Notes under the pieces: generated by a model
Database searches by the model: none
Seen by the model: only the letters and a program-made list of their open reading frames with translations
Told to the model about the DNA's origin: nothing
Assembly: GCA_902779535.1 (NCBI GenBank)
Contig: CACZBX010000003.1
Span: 1-64,000, forward strand
Length of the DNA stretch: 64,000 nt
From: an uncultured Bacteroidales bacterium
GTDB lineage: Bacteria; Bacteroidota; Bacteroidia; Bacteroidales; Bacteroidaceae
Direction: 5' to 3'
Part shown: one piece after another, positions 27,276 through 36,554 of the stretch
Layout of the letters: every line of letters starts with the position of its first letter
How positions within the stretch are numbered: position 1 is the first letter of the stretch
Translations under genes and position numbers: made by a program

Positions 27276-28394
27276 TTATTGTTGTTTCAGCAACATGATG
27301 ATTTTCAAAACAAAATCAAAGAAAACCATTTTAGGATTGACATTCCTTTCGATATGTTGCTCTGCTTCACTTAATTCATTCATGATTCCAATGATATTCC
27401 GTTCATTGATAAACGGAGCGAACTTTTGCGAGAACTGTTTTTCCTCTGGGTTGAGGTAAACCATTTCCATCTCATGGAAATTATAGATAAAGTTCTCTCG
27501 AATCATTCGCTGGCAATAGGCCAGGAAATTTTTCTGTTGTTCTCTTCCTTCACTGGCTATATTCTCACTCCATCCTTTCAACTCTTTGATGTCTCTCATG
27601 TACGCTAATCGCATCAATTTGACAAACATGTTAAAGAACAACTTGTTGTCCCGACTCATGTGGATTGTCTCGAGTGCGTTCAGGTAATTACCAGCAGCAC
27701 AATGTGCAATGCTGTTGGCATCATCCTCGGTAAGACCCTGCTTTAATAGGGTCTCTGCAATATCCTTTTCTTCCAGATTGGGAATATTCATTCGTTGAGT
27801 CCTGCTCAAGATGGTCGGAAGAATGTTTGAGGAATCTTCCGAAACCATGAGAAAGACTGTTTTGACAGGCGGCTCCTCCAGTACTTTCAGTAACTTGTTG
27901 CTACATTCGATGTTCATTCTCTCGGGTAACCACATGATAACCACCTTGTATCCGCCTAACATCGACTTGTAACTCAGTTTACGTACAATCTCATCACTTT
28001 CCTTGACGTAAATCATCGGCTGTTGGTTGGCTGCATTCATTGCTTCCATCCAGTGGTTAATGCTGAAGTAAGGAGTTCGTTGAATGAGTTCTCTCCATTC
28101 GTTGATATAGTCATTGGATACAGGGTCGCCCTTCTTCTTGATAACGGGAAAGACGAAATGAACATCGGGGTGGATGTATTTATCGAACAGTTTGCAACTC
28201 TGACATGTCCCGCAAGCATCATCCTCAGTGGGGTGCTCGCAGCAGATAAAACGGGCATAAGCAATGGCCAAAGGTAGTTTTCCGGAACCTTGGGGACCGC
28301 AAAACATGAGTGCGTGAGGAATCCGTTCTTCTCTGGCCTCACCAATCAGTCTTTCTTTGACTTTCTGTTGTCCAATTACATCCTTAAAATACAT
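27276..28394 (-). CDS. holB: DNA polymerase III subunit delta'
   Basis: A 372-residue clamp-loader subunit. It has the Walker A-like GPQGSGKLPLA (about 31-41), a zinc module with cysteines in CCEHPTEDDACGTCQSC, and the sensor region EEPPVKTVFLMVSED then ILSRTQ. The three-domain layout fits delta' or a delta'-like DnaX partner. The start is 3 nt after the metF stop, so the two are co-transcribed. Confidence 0.93.
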   Translation of the reverse strand: MYFKDVIGQQKVKERLIGEAREERIPHALMFCGPQGSGKLPLAIAYARFICCEHPTEDDACGTCQSCKLFDKYIHPDVHFVFPVIKKKGDPVSNDYINEWRELIQRTPYFSINHWMEAMNAANQQPMIYVKESDEIVRKLSYKSMLGGYKVVIMWLPERMNIECSNKLLKVLEEPPVKTVFLMVSEDSSNILPTILSRTQRMNIPNLEEKDIAETLLKQGLTEDDANSIAHCAAGNYLNALETIHMSRDNKLFFNMFVKLMRLAYMRDIKELKGWSENIASEGREQQKNFLAYCQRMIRENFIYNFHEMEMVYLNPEEKQFSQKFAPFINERNIIGIMNELSEAEQHIERNVNPKMVFFDFVLKIIMLLKQQ

Positions 28395-28397
28395 TGT

Positions 28398-29351
28398 TCA
28401 ATATATTGCTTTTGCCACTTCCTTAATGCTGTCGGCCGCACCCATCGAGTAGAAATGAATGCTCGGCACTTTGTATTTCATCAATTCTTTGCACTGATAG
28501 ATACACCATTCAATGCCTAATTGTTTGGCTTCTTCATCCGTCTTACATTTGATGGCTTCAGCAGCCAATTCCTCGGGTAAGTCTATCTTAAACGTTTTAG
28601 GTATCATGGTTATCTGCGATAACTTCCCAAAAGGTTTAATGCCTGGGATGATAGGAACGTCGATTCCTTCCTTGCGAATGCGTTCCAAAAAGTGGAAGAA
28701 CTTTCGGTTGTCGTAGAATATCTGTGTTACAGCATATTCTGCTCCTGCCTCAATCTTCTTCTTCAGCCAATAAATGTCCTGTTCCATGTTGGGTGCCTCT
28801 TCGTGTTTCTCGGGATAGCAACTTACACCGTATCGGAAAGGTGTTCCGGTGATCTTGACTGGTGAGCCGTCGACGAACAATCCATGATTGAAATCGTTGA
28901 TCTGTTTCTCTAAGTCGATTGCGTGTGCATGTCCTCCCGGTTCCGGCACAAATGCAGATTGGTCTTTTGCCTTATCGCCACGAAGAACAAGTAGGTCTGT
29001 GATTCCTAGGAATTGAAGATCCAACAATTGGTACTCCGTATCTTCGCGCGTAAACCCACTGCAAAGTATGTGTGGAACAGTTGTTATGTTATATTTATTC
29101 TGTAGTGCAGCCGCTACCGCAACAGTTCCGGGACGTCTTCGGATTCGATTGCGCTCGTAAAGCCCATTCCCCAAATCTTTGTAGACATACTCACTCCGGT
29201 GTGTGGTAATGTTGATATATTTAGGATCGAACTCTCGCAAGGTGTCGATGGTCTCATAAAGCTTTTCGATACCTGTTCCTTTCAGTGGAGGCAATACCTC
29301 GAAAGAAAAGGCGGTACGATCCGTATGTTTGATTAAATCAATAACACTCAT
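28398..29351 (-). CDS. metF: methylenetetrahydrofolate reductase
   Basis: A 317-residue TIM-barrel flavoenzyme that makes 5-methyl-THF for methionine synthesis. Motifs SFEVLPPLKGTG (FAD/NADH region), LVLRGDKAKDQ and TQIFYDNRKFFHFLERIRK are typical. I use ATG 29351; an ATG two codons upstream (29357) is equally open. A -7 box at 29404-29411 supports it as the first gene of the unit metF-holB-ricT-gldH. Confidence 0.95.
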   Translation of the reverse strand: MSVIDLIKHTDRTAFSFEVLPPLKGTGIEKLYETIDTLREFDPKYINITTHRSEYVYKDLGNGLYERNRIRRRPGTVAVAAALQNKYNITTVPHILCSGFTREDTEYQLLDLQFLGITDLLVLRGDKAKDQSAFVPEPGGHAHAIDLEKQINDFNHGLFVDGSPVKITGTPFRYGVSCYPEKHEEAPNMEQDIYWLKKKIEAGAEYAVTQIFYDNRKFFHFLERIRKEGIDVPIIPGIKPFGKLSQITMIPKTFKIDLPEELAAEAIKCKTDEEAKQLGIEWCIYQCKELMKYKVPSIHFYSMGAADSIKEVAKAIY

Positions 29352-29403
29352 TGTCAAAACACTCGTTTATTGTATCTGTCGGTATGCTTTATAACATAAC
29401 TGA

Positions 29404-29411
29404 CAAAAATA
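29404..29411 (-). promoter_or_regulatory. -7 element for the metF operon
   Basis: Minus strand TATTTTTG, 52 nt before the metF start. Confidence 0.55.
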
Positions 29412-29450
29412 AGAAAAATATTACAGTAAATAAGAGGAAAATTGTTTTTT

Positions 29451-30704
29451 TTATAAAACAGGAGTGAATAGGTGGGCAAACCATTCTACAAATCGCTTCC
29501 AGGGTTTCTGCCTCATGTATACTTCACGTGTCAAAAAAGTAGAGTACTTCTTGTCGTCCTCAAACATCTGGATGAGTTCGTCGGTCGCAGCTTCGTTAAA
29601 GATAAAGGCATTCACTTCATAGTCGAAACGAAGGCTTCGGCTGTTGAGGTTCGTACTTCCTACGGTGCAGAAGAGGCTATCGACCATCATGATTTTGGAA
29701 TGATGGAAACCTTTGTTGTAGATATATACTTCTGCTCCTTTCTTCCTTAAGCTATTCACGGTATACATGGATGCGTCTGGTGTGAAAGGAATATCTGATT
29801 TCCCGGGAATCATGATTTCAACTTCCACTCCTCGTTTCAAGGCTTTTTTGATCGCTCTCTTGATACTGCCGGTAGGAACGAAGTATGGATTGATAATCTG
29901 TACTTTTTTCTTGGCTGCATTCAGTGAGTGGATATATGCTTGTCGCATGATTTTATTGGTCTTTCTTGGGGCACGGTCAACAATCGCTACGCCGGCATGG
30001 TTGCTCCGATCGTAATTTTTATTGAAGATAAAGGGGAAATAAGCTGGGCCTTCGACTTGTTGGCCGGTTGAAGCATTCCAGATGGTCAGGAAAATATCTT
30101 GTAAATAACTAACCGCCTCGCCTTCAATGCGGACGTGCATGTCGCGCCACTCCCCAATCTCTGGCAATCCCTTGATGTAATAATCGGCAATATTCATACC
30201 TCCGGTATAGCCAACTTTGCCATCTATCACCACAATCTTCCGATGATCCCGGTGGAAAACATGGTTAATCCATGGGAAACGAATCGGATCGTACTCTATT
30301 ATTTCGATACCCTTGGCTCTGATCGTGTCGAGATGCGCTCTCTTCAGGGGCCGGTTGTTCGACATATTCCCGAAGGCGTCAAACATCGCTCTGACCTCTA
30401 CTCCTTCTTTGGCTTTCTCCCCCAATAAATGAAAGACTGCCCTGGCAATGGAGTCGTTACGGAAGTTGAAATATTCCAAATGAATATGATGCTTTGCTTG
30501 ACGGATGTGTTCAAACAGATCGGCAAACTTCTCTCGACCACTCTTTAAAAGGTGAACTTTATTATGGTAAGTCGTCGGTACGCCCAATTCTTCAAAGTAG
30601 TCAATAACGATACTGTCGCTGGTGACTTTCTGCGCTGACAAAGTGGTACACCATGCCAGGATTAAAAGTACGAAGACGCAAAGTTTGTTCTGATTCCGAC
30701 TCAT
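29451..30704 (-). CDS. secreted cardiolipin synthase-like phospholipase D
   Basis: A 417-residue PLD-superfamily protein with two HxK motifs: HRDHRKIVVIDG (about 170) and HHSKIMMVDS (about 345). These are typical of bacterial cardiolipin synthases (ClsA/B type). Instead of the usual two N-terminal membrane helices, it begins with a cleavable signal peptide (VFVLLILAWCTTLSAQ), so the enzyme should be periplasmic or on the outer face of the membrane. It may still make cardiolipin, or hydrolyse phospholipids. It has its own promoter. Confidence 0.85.
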   Translation of the reverse strand: MSRNQNKLCVFVLLILAWCTTLSAQKVTSDSIVIDYFEELGVPTTYHNKVHLLKSGREKFADLFEHIRQAKHHIHLEYFNFRNDSIARAVFHLLGEKAKEGVEVRAMFDAFGNMSNNRPLKRAHLDTIRAKGIEIIEYDPIRFPWINHVFHRDHRKIVVIDGKVGYTGGMNIADYYIKGLPEIGEWRDMHVRIEGEAVSYLQDIFLTIWNASTGQQVEGPAYFPFIFNKNYDRSNHAGVAIVDRAPRKTNKIMRQAYIHSLNAAKKKVQIINPYFVPTGSIKRAIKKALKRGVEVEIMIPGKSDIPFTPDASMYTVNSLRKKGAEVYIYNKGFHHSKIMMVDSLFCTVGSTNLNSRSLRFDYEVNAFIFNEAATDELIQMFEDDKKYSTFLTREVYMRQKPWKRFVEWFAHLFTPVL

Positions 30705-30723
30705 TTATTGTAAATTAGGCCTG

Positions 30724-30731
30724 CAAAATTA
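30724..30731 (-). promoter_or_regulatory. -7 element for the phospholipase D-like gene
   Basis: Minus strand TAATTTTG, 19 nt before the start codon. Confidence 0.6.
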
Positions 30732-30833
30732 CGTTTTTTTTGTAAAAGAACAAGTAAATGCCTGTAAATTACTTTCGTTCGAAACCAAAAATCACCTTTA
30801 TCCAACTTGAATCAGCCAATTTTTCAAGATTGT

Positions 30834-30948
30834 TTATCATCAAACCCTGATAAATTAGGCTTATCACAAGGGTGACAAACTTGTTTCACCCATGTGATAA
30901 ACTTTTTTCACCTGTGTGACAAACTTTTATCATCTATGTGACAAACCT
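30834..30948. repeat. degenerate tandem array, 22 nt period
   Basis: Four clear 22-nt units start at 30861, 30883, 30905 and 30927 (TTTTCACCTGTGTGACAAAC type), with a looser unit at about 30835. No palindrome block is attached. It lies between metY and the phospholipase D-like gene, both on the minus strand. Confidence 0.65.
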
Positions 30949-30965
30949 AATTTCTCAGAACATGA

Positions 30966-32255
30966 TCAAATCTTGTCAAGCGCCTGTTCGATATCTTCGA
31001 TTAAATCGTCAATATGCTCGGTGCCAATGCTCAATCTAATGGTATTTTCATAAATACCTTGTTCTTCTAATTCCTCAGGACTTAACTGTGAATGGGTGGT
31101 GGTAGCTGGATGGATGACCAGACTCTTCACGTCGGCCACATTTGCTAAGAGTGAGAATATCTTCAGGTTGTCGATGAACGCCCATGCTTCTTTCTGTCCG
31201 CCCTTTACTTCGAAGGTGAAAATGGATCCGGCTCCGTTGGGGAATAGTTTTTCATAGAGCGCGTGGTCGGGATGGTCGGGCAAAGATGGGTGATTGACTT
31301 TTGCCACCTTTGGATGATGAGCCAAGAAATCGACGACTTTCAAAGCATTGTATACATGCCGTTCCACACGCAGGGATAATGTCTCCAAGCTCTGCAAGAG
31401 GATCCATGCGCTAATGGGGGCGATGGTAGCTCCGGTATCGCGAAGAATGACGGCGCGGATGCGTGTGACAAAGGCAGACGGACCGGCAACATCGGCAAAA
31501 ACAGCACCGTGATAGCTTGGATCGGGCTTCGCTAAAGAAGGATATTTGTCGGCATTCGCTTTCCAGTCGAATCGTCCCGCCTCTACGATGACACCTCCTA
31601 AGGTACTTCCATGCCCACCGATGAATTTTGTTGCAGATTCGACAACCACATCAGCTCCATGCTCGAGAGGGCGGAACAGATAAGGTGTTGCAAAAGTGTT
31701 ATCGACAATCAAGATGGTGTGATGGCGATGAGCAATCTCCGCAATCTTGTCGACGTCGGTCACACTGGCATTTGGATTGCCAAATGTTTCTATGATAATT
31801 GCTTTTGTGTTTGGTTGGAACGCTTCCTCTACTGCTTCAAAATCACTCGGATTAACGATGGTGGTGGTGATTCCCTGTGTGGTTAGCGTGTGTTCGATCA
31901 GATTATATGTACCCCCGTATAGGTTATCGGCTGCAATAATATGGTCGCCGTTGCGTGCAATGTTTTGCAAAGCATAAGTAATCGCGGCAGCACCGCTCGC
32001 TACGGCTAATCCGGCTACACCACCTTCCAATGCGGCGATACGTTCTTCGAAGACACCTTGGGTACTATTGGTCAAACGACCATAGATATTACCTGCATCC
32101 CTCAGTCCGAAACGGTCGGCTGCATGCTGGGAGTTACGGAAAACATACGAAGTGGTTTGATAAATGGGGACTGCCCTTGCGTCAGTTGCGGGGTCCGGTT
32201 GACTTTGTCCTACATGGACTTGCAATGTCTCAAAATGATAATTCTTTGTTGCCAT
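30966..32255 (-). CDS. metY: O-acetylhomoserine sulfhydrylase
   Basis: A 429-residue PLP enzyme (O-acetylhomoserine aminocarboxypropyltransferase) that makes homocysteine from O-acetylhomoserine and sulfide. The PLP-lysine lies in SATKFIGGHGST; the large-subunit region DPSYHGAVF and the C-terminal SLVIHPATTTHSQL are typical. Normal length. Transcribed divergently from the Lrp-family regulator, which may control it. Confidence 0.95.
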   Translation of the reverse strand: MATKNYHFETLQVHVGQSQPDPATDARAVPIYQTTSYVFRNSQHAADRFGLRDAGNIYGRLTNSTQGVFEERIAALEGGVAGLAVASGAAAITYALQNIARNGDHIIAADNLYGGTYNLIEHTLTTQGITTTIVNPSDFEAVEEAFQPNTKAIIIETFGNPNASVTDVDKIAEIAHRHHTILIVDNTFATPYLFRPLEHGADVVVESATKFIGGHGSTLGGVIVEAGRFDWKANADKYPSLAKPDPSYHGAVFADVAGPSAFVTRIRAVILRDTGATIAPISAWILLQSLETLSLRVERHVYNALKVVDFLAHHPKVAKVNHPSLPDHPDHALYEKLFPNGAGSIFTFEVKGGQKEAWAFIDNLKIFSLLANVADVKSLVIHPATTTHSQLSPEELEEQGIYENTIRLSIGTEHIDDLIEDIEQALDKI

Positions 32256-32286
32256 AATGTTTTCTTTTAGATTTATTTTTCTGCTA

Positions 32287-32294
32287 CAAAGGTA
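32287..32294 (-). promoter_or_regulatory. -7 element for metY
   Basis: Minus strand TACCTTTG, 31 nt before the metY ATG, in the divergent spacer with the lrp-like gene. Confidence 0.65.
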
Positions 32295-32420
32295 GATTCG
32301 TGGAAAATATCATGCAAGACTTATTGATAATTTGGAAAATATAACTATTTTTGTAGTGGATAATAATAAGTTTATTCTATTTGACTTTTATAATTCAACG
32401 TTCGAAAGAATATTATTCTT

Positions 32421-32882
32421 ATGGAGACTTTAGACCGAATAGATTTAGAAATCCTGCGCACTTTGCAGGAAAATGCTCGTTTGACGACAAAGGAGTTGGC
32501 TTCGCGAGTCAGTCTGTCGTCAACACCGGTATTTGAGCGCCTAAAACGCCTGGAGCGCGGCGGATATATCAAGAAATATATGGCTGTTCTTGATGCAGAG
32601 AAGTTGAATCAAGGCTTTGTCGTCTTTTGCAATGTGAAATTGCGTAGGATGAACAAAGAAATTGCATTAGATTTTGTGGAACGCATCAAGGAGATACCTG
32701 AGGTGACCGAATGTTATAACACCTCGGGTAATTTCGATTATCTGCTGAAAGTCCACGCACCCAATATGAAGTACTATCAGGAATTCCTTATTCATAAATT
32801 AGGAACGATTGAGAGTTTGGGGTCCATCGAGAGCACATTCGTCATGGATGAGATAAAGCATACGTATGGAATTCATATTTGA
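32421..32882 (+). CDS. Lrp/AsnC-family regulator
   Basis: A 153-residue regulator with an N-terminal helix-turn-helix (LRTLQENARLTTKELASRVS) and the C-terminal RAM/ligand domain (EVTECYNTSGNFDYLLKV). Such proteins form octamers that respond to amino acids. It is divergent from metY across a 165-bp spacer, which suggests that it controls metY and senses methionine or a related compound; this is inferred from position only. Confidence 0.9.
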   Translation: METLDRIDLEILRTLQENARLTTKELASRVSLSSTPVFERLKRLERGGYIKKYMAVLDAEKLNQGFVVFCNVKLRRMNKEIALDFVERIKEIPEVTECYNTSGNFDYLLKVHAPNMKYYQEFLIHKLGTIESLGSIESTFVMDEIKHTYGIHI

Positions 32883-32915
32883 CTCGGAAATGGAATGAAC
32901 TTATTGAAAAAGTAT

Positions 32916-32923
32916 TAACTTTG
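32916..32923 (+). promoter_or_regulatory. -7 element for the serine hydrolase gene
   Basis: TAACTTTG, 20 nt before ATG 32944. Confidence 0.7.
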
Positions 32924-32943
32924 TTGTATTATAAACAACGATT

Positions 32944-34437
32944 ATGAGACATATCATTCAATTCTTTATTGGTCTGCTCTTCTTTAGCAGCACGGCATGG
33001 GCTCAAGTTCATGAGCTTCCTCGTTCTACGCCCGAAGCAGAAGGTATTCCTTCCTCGGCTATCAGTTTGTTTTTGGATTCGCTGACTTCCTATCCTCATT
33101 CCGACATTCACAGCGTGATGATACTCCGTCATGGTAAGGTTGTGGCAGAACTTTACCCGGAACCTTACAAGGCGGAATACCGACACACGATGTATTCTTG
33201 TTCGAAAACATTTGTCAGTACAGCTATTGGTATTGCGGTTGATGAAAACAGGTTGCGTGTGACCGACCGTGTGGCGACATTCTTTCCAGAGTTACTCCCA
33301 GAGGAAATCTCTCCAGAGTTGGCTGCAATGACGATTCATGACCTTTTGATCATGGCATCTGGTGTCAATCCTGATGGAACGATTCGTGCAGAGAACGATG
33401 ATTGGATAAAAGTTTATCTGTCGAAGCCGGTAAGTACGCCGGGAAAGAAGTTCAAGTATGATTCTTTGTGTACTTATTTACTATCTGCCATCATTCAGAG
33501 GGTTACAGGAATGAAGACATTGGATTATCTGAAGGAAAAACTCTTCAACGACATGCATATCACTGACGTAAGCTGGGAGGAAAGTCCGGAAGGATACAAT
33601 GTTGGCGGCTGGGGCTTGCATATTCAATGTGAGTCTTTGGCAAAAATGGGGCAGTTGTTCTTGCAAAAAGGGAAGTGGAATGGCAAACAACTGGTTTCTG
33701 AAGAATGGGTTAAACAGATGATGTCGAATCATATTGCTACCAGCGAAGAGGGAACGGCGTATTACGGTTATCAAATGTGGGGTTGTCCACCAAACGGATC
33801 TTTCAGAGCTGACGGCCGTCTTGGACAGTTCATCTTGGTTCTTCCTGAGACGGACATGGTCGTTGCTATTACGGAATGTACTTGGTCTCCACAGTTACGT
33901 TTCGTATGGGAACTCATTCTTCCGAAAGTTCAGGATGCAAAGTTGACAACAGGGAAGGATTATCTTCGTCTGTTGAAGGAAATCAAAGCATATCGCTATC
34001 CTACTTTGCAAGGAAAGGCCTCTTCGTCGTTGATGAAACAGTTGGAAGGAAAAACCTATACGCTTGATAAGAATGAGTTTGGCTGGAAGAGTCTTTCTTT
34101 CAAACAACAAAAGAACGAATTGATCCTGTCGGTGAAGGATGAATATGGAAAGGCGTATGATCTCTCGTTAGGGTTTAAGAAATGGATAACCAATGAAGTG
34201 GAAGGCTATCCGCTCTATTCCATGACGGCTCGCCAGAAGTTCAAAGCCATCGAAGGCCCGTACCACATGGCAGGCTGCTATGCTTGGAGCAAGCAAACCT
34301 TGAACTTTAAAATAGAGTACGTGGACTGGATCTCTGCTACTGAGATTAGTCTAGTGCCGGAAGGTAATCAAATTATTTTAAAAGTCCGGAAGAACTATCA
34401 AGGACAAGAAGAGGAAATGCGTGGTGTATCGCGATAA
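32944..34437 (+). CDS. secreted serine hydrolase, class C beta-lactamase/esterase fold
   Basis: A 497-residue protein with a signal peptide (HIIQFFIGLLFFSSTAWAQ). The serine hydrolase domain has SxxK as SCSK (about 85-88) and a Tyr motif YDSLCTYLL, as in class C-type esterases and D-Ala-D-Ala peptidases; the C-terminal ~150 residues form a separate beta-rich region. It is not an obvious antibiotic resistance enzyme. The alpha/beta hydrolase gene follows 21 nt downstream, so the two form an operon of secreted hydrolases. Confidence 0.88.
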   Translation: MRHIIQFFIGLLFFSSTAWAQVHELPRSTPEAEGIPSSAISLFLDSLTSYPHSDIHSVMILRHGKVVAELYPEPYKAEYRHTMYSCSKTFVSTAIGIAVDENRLRVTDRVATFFPELLPEEISPELAAMTIHDLLIMASGVNPDGTIRAENDDWIKVYLSKPVSTPGKKFKYDSLCTYLLSAIIQRVTGMKTLDYLKEKLFNDMHITDVSWEESPEGYNVGGWGLHIQCESLAKMGQLFLQKGKWNGKQLVSEEWVKQMMSNHIATSEEGTAYYGYQMWGCPPNGSFRADGRLGQFILVLPETDMVVAITECTWSPQLRFVWELILPKVQDAKLTTGKDYLRLLKEIKAYRYPTLQGKASSSLMKQLEGKTYTLDKNEFGWKSLSFKQQKNELILSVKDEYGKAYDLSLGFKKWITNEVEGYPLYSMTARQKFKAIEGPYHMAGCYAWSKQTLNFKIEYVDWISATEISLVPEGNQIILKVRKNYQGQEEEMRGVSR

Positions 34438-34458
34438 TGAATTAATCACAATATAATT

Positions 34459-35331
34459 ATGAAAAAGTATATGAAATTTTGCTTGCTAACAACGTTGTTG
34501 TGTGCATTTTCTGTTGGTTCAAAGGGGCAGACAATCGGTGTGAAGCCGATTGAAATTGACTTATGGCAGAATGGTTTGCCAAACTCAAATGGTATTGAAT
34601 CGCAAGGGTATGACGACTCAAAACAGAACTTTAAGCCAGGCATAAAAGTATTTCTTCCAAAGCAGAAGACGGCAAAGCCAATGCGTGCCGTTGTTATTTG
34701 TCCGGGTGGTGGATATTCTCATTTGGCAATGGACCATGAAGGCTATCAATGGGCCGACTTCTTCCTGAATGAGGACGTGGCAACCATCGTTTTGAAATAC
34801 CGGATGCCGCATAATAACTATCTTGTTCCTCAGTCGGACGCCTACGAAGCAATACGTATTGTCAAGGAACATGCAGCTGAATGGAATATTAATCCAGATT
34901 GTGTTGGAATCATGGGCTTTTCGGCTGGCGGTCATTTGGCATCGACGGTTGCAACTCATGCTAAGCCCGAAGTCTTGCCGGCTTTCCAAATCCTGTTTTA
35001 TCCGGTTATCTCATCCGATCCTGCGATCCGCCACAATGGTTCCATTGTTAACTTGCTGGGTGAGAATGCGTCTCAAGAGTTATTAGATTTATATAGCAAT
35101 GATCTTCAAGTAACCGAGAAGACTCCGCGTGCTTTCCTCGTGCTTTCAGATGATGACCTCACCGTTCCAGCTTTAAACTCTGCACGTTATTACTCTGCAT
35201 TGAAGGCACACAAGGTACCTGCTACGATGCACATTTATCCGAGCGGCGGTCATGGCTGGGGAATCAATGCAAGTTTCAAGTACCACACTCAGATGTTGGA
35301 AGAGTTACGTGCTTGGTTACATTCTTTTTAA
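34459..35331 (+). CDS. secreted alpha/beta hydrolase, acetyl esterase type
   Basis: A 290-residue protein with a signal peptide (FCLLTTLLCAFSVGSKGQ). The alpha/beta hydrolase fold has the oxyanion region CPGGGYSHLAMDHEG, nucleophile elbow GFSAGG, an acid in DDDLTVP and the final His in GGHGWG. It resembles the endo-xylanase-associated acetyl esterases (AXE/BD-FAE type), so it may remove acetyl groups from plant or host glycans. Co-transcribed with the serine hydrolase. Start at 34459 or 34471. Confidence 0.85.
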   Translation: MKKYMKFCLLTTLLCAFSVGSKGQTIGVKPIEIDLWQNGLPNSNGIESQGYDDSKQNFKPGIKVFLPKQKTAKPMRAVVICPGGGYSHLAMDHEGYQWADFFLNEDVATIVLKYRMPHNNYLVPQSDAYEAIRIVKEHAAEWNINPDCVGIMGFSAGGHLASTVATHAKPEVLPAFQILFYPVISSDPAIRHNGSIVNLLGENASQELLDLYSNDLQVTEKTPRAFLVLSDDDLTVPALNSARYYSALKAHKVPATMHIYPSGGHGWGINASFKYHTQMLEELRAWLHSF

Positions 35332-35397
35332 AAAAGTATGAAATCTCTGTAGTTTTTGGTAGTTCGCCTGCGTCTAAAGGTAAAAACGAAAGATGAA

Positions 35398-35877
35398 ATG
35401 AAAACATTAGACTCTGCATTTGCGCAAAAGGTAAGGGAACATAAGAATACGATTTATACCGTATGCTATATGTTCTCACAGGATGAAGACGAGGTGAACG
35501 ATTTGTTTCAAGAGGTGCTGATCAATCTTTGGAAAGGATTCGATTCATTCGAGGGAAGAAGTGACATACGGACTTGGATTTACAGGGTCAGCCTGAACAC
35601 CTGTATCTCTCAAGACCGGAAAAAGAAACGGAGATCGAATGTTGAGTTGGATATGAACGTCAACCTGTTCAAAGATAATGATGAGGACAGCAAACAGATC
35701 CGGATGCTCTATCGACGGATAAACAAGTTGAAACCTTTTGATCGTGCAATCGTATTGCTCTGGTTGGAGAATATGAGTTATGACGAGATTGGAGCAGTGG
35801 TCGGTATCACTTCAAAGAATGTTGGAGTTCGTCTTTACCGGATAAAAGAAGAGTTAAAACAGATGTCGGACAATTAA
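35398..35877 (+). CDS. ECF-type RNA polymerase sigma factor
   Basis: A 159-residue sigma factor from ATG 35398. Region 2 (CYMFSQDEDEVNDLFQEVLI, then FEGRSDIRTWIYRV) and region 4 (FDRAIVLLWLENMSYDEIGA) are clear. The C-terminus has the sigma-70 region 4 HTH (VVGITSKNVGVRLYRIKEEL). A membrane protein follows 11 nt downstream and is likely its partner. Target genes are unknown. Confidence 0.9.
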   Translation: MKTLDSAFAQKVREHKNTIYTVCYMFSQDEDEVNDLFQEVLINLWKGFDSFEGRSDIRTWIYRVSLNTCISQDRKKKRRSNVELDMNVNLFKDNDEDSKQIRMLYRRINKLKPFDRAIVLLWLENMSYDEIGAVVGITSKNVGVRLYRIKEELKQMSDN

Positions 35878-35888
35878 AAACTACAGAG

Positions 35889-36473
35889 ATGGAAAAGAAT
35901 ACATTTGATTTGGAACAACTGAAGGAGCAAATTGCTTTGTTGAACAAGAAATTGGAACGTGAGAACATCGTGAATGAGAAACTTCTGAAGAATGCGATGT
36001 CGGCAAAAATACGTAAAGTCAATAATCTGGCATGGACCGATTTGTATCTGTCGATAGTAGCCATTCTCATGTTCTTTGTTATCTACGCAAGTGGGAATTG
36101 CTCAGGCTGGTTCTTCTTATTCACAGTCCTGATTCTTGCCGTATCCGTTACACTTAGTTTCATCACGAATAAGGTGAAATCGGACGACTTGATGAGTCAA
36201 GATCTTATAGATGTGAAGAAGAAGGTTATCGAGATGAAGCAGCAGAAACGTAAAACTTTGCTTTATTATGGTATTCCAGCCATGATCGTATGGATTCCTT
36301 GGGCAGTATATGAACTAAGTTATAAGTATGATCCTGAATTCTTTATGTGGCATGCCATTTCACTGTTAATCGGTGCGTTGATTGGTGGCTTGATTGGATA
36401 CCACATGTATAGCAAGATGCAGCGCAGAGCTTCCGAGGTTTTGAATCAGATCGAAGAATTGGAGAAAGAATAA
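35889..36473 (+). CDS. membrane protein with N-terminal coiled coil, sigma-factor partner
   Basis: A 194-residue protein. Residues 1-45 are predicted coiled coil (LEQLKEQIALLNKKLERENI), followed by four hydrophobic segments in two pairs with a charged loop (about 100-130) and a second helix at the C-terminus (ASEVLNQIEELEKE). No family recognised. Its 11-nt spacing from the ECF sigma gene suggests that it is a membrane-bound regulator of that factor, although it lacks an obvious anti-sigma domain. Confidence 0.7.
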   Translation: MEKNTFDLEQLKEQIALLNKKLERENIVNEKLLKNAMSAKIRKVNNLAWTDLYLSIVAILMFFVIYASGNCSGWFFLFTVLILAVSVTLSFITNKVKSDDLMSQDLIDVKKKVIEMKQQKRKTLLYYGIPAMIVWIPWAVYELSYKYDPEFFMWHAISLLIGALIGGLIGYHMYSKMQRRASEVLNQIEELEKE

Positions 36474-36487
36474 GTTCCATTCTCCAT

Positions 36488-36515
36488 AAAATAAAAAAGA
36501 GCGGTTTCTCCGCTC
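36488..36515 (-). terminator. rho-independent terminator, minus strand
   Basis: Stem GAGCGG/CCGCTC with loop AGAAA, followed on the minus strand by TTTTTTATTTT. It ends the candidate small RNA or the CCA-enzyme 3' UTR. Confidence 0.75.
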
Positions 36516-36521
36516 ATCGCT

Positions 36522-36554
36522 ACAGAACCCCAATACGGGGGTTCTGTTTTTTTT
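36522..36554 (+). terminator. rho-independent terminator after the sigma/membrane operon
   Basis: Stem ACAGAACCCC / GGGGTTCTGT with loop AATACG, followed by TTTTTTT, 48 nt after the stop codon. Confidence 0.85.

Noticed and set aside
30966..32420. SAM or cobalamin riboswitch near metY, metF or the TonB receptor
   Set aside because: The leaders are too short (about 30-165 nt) and I saw no conserved riboswitch core.
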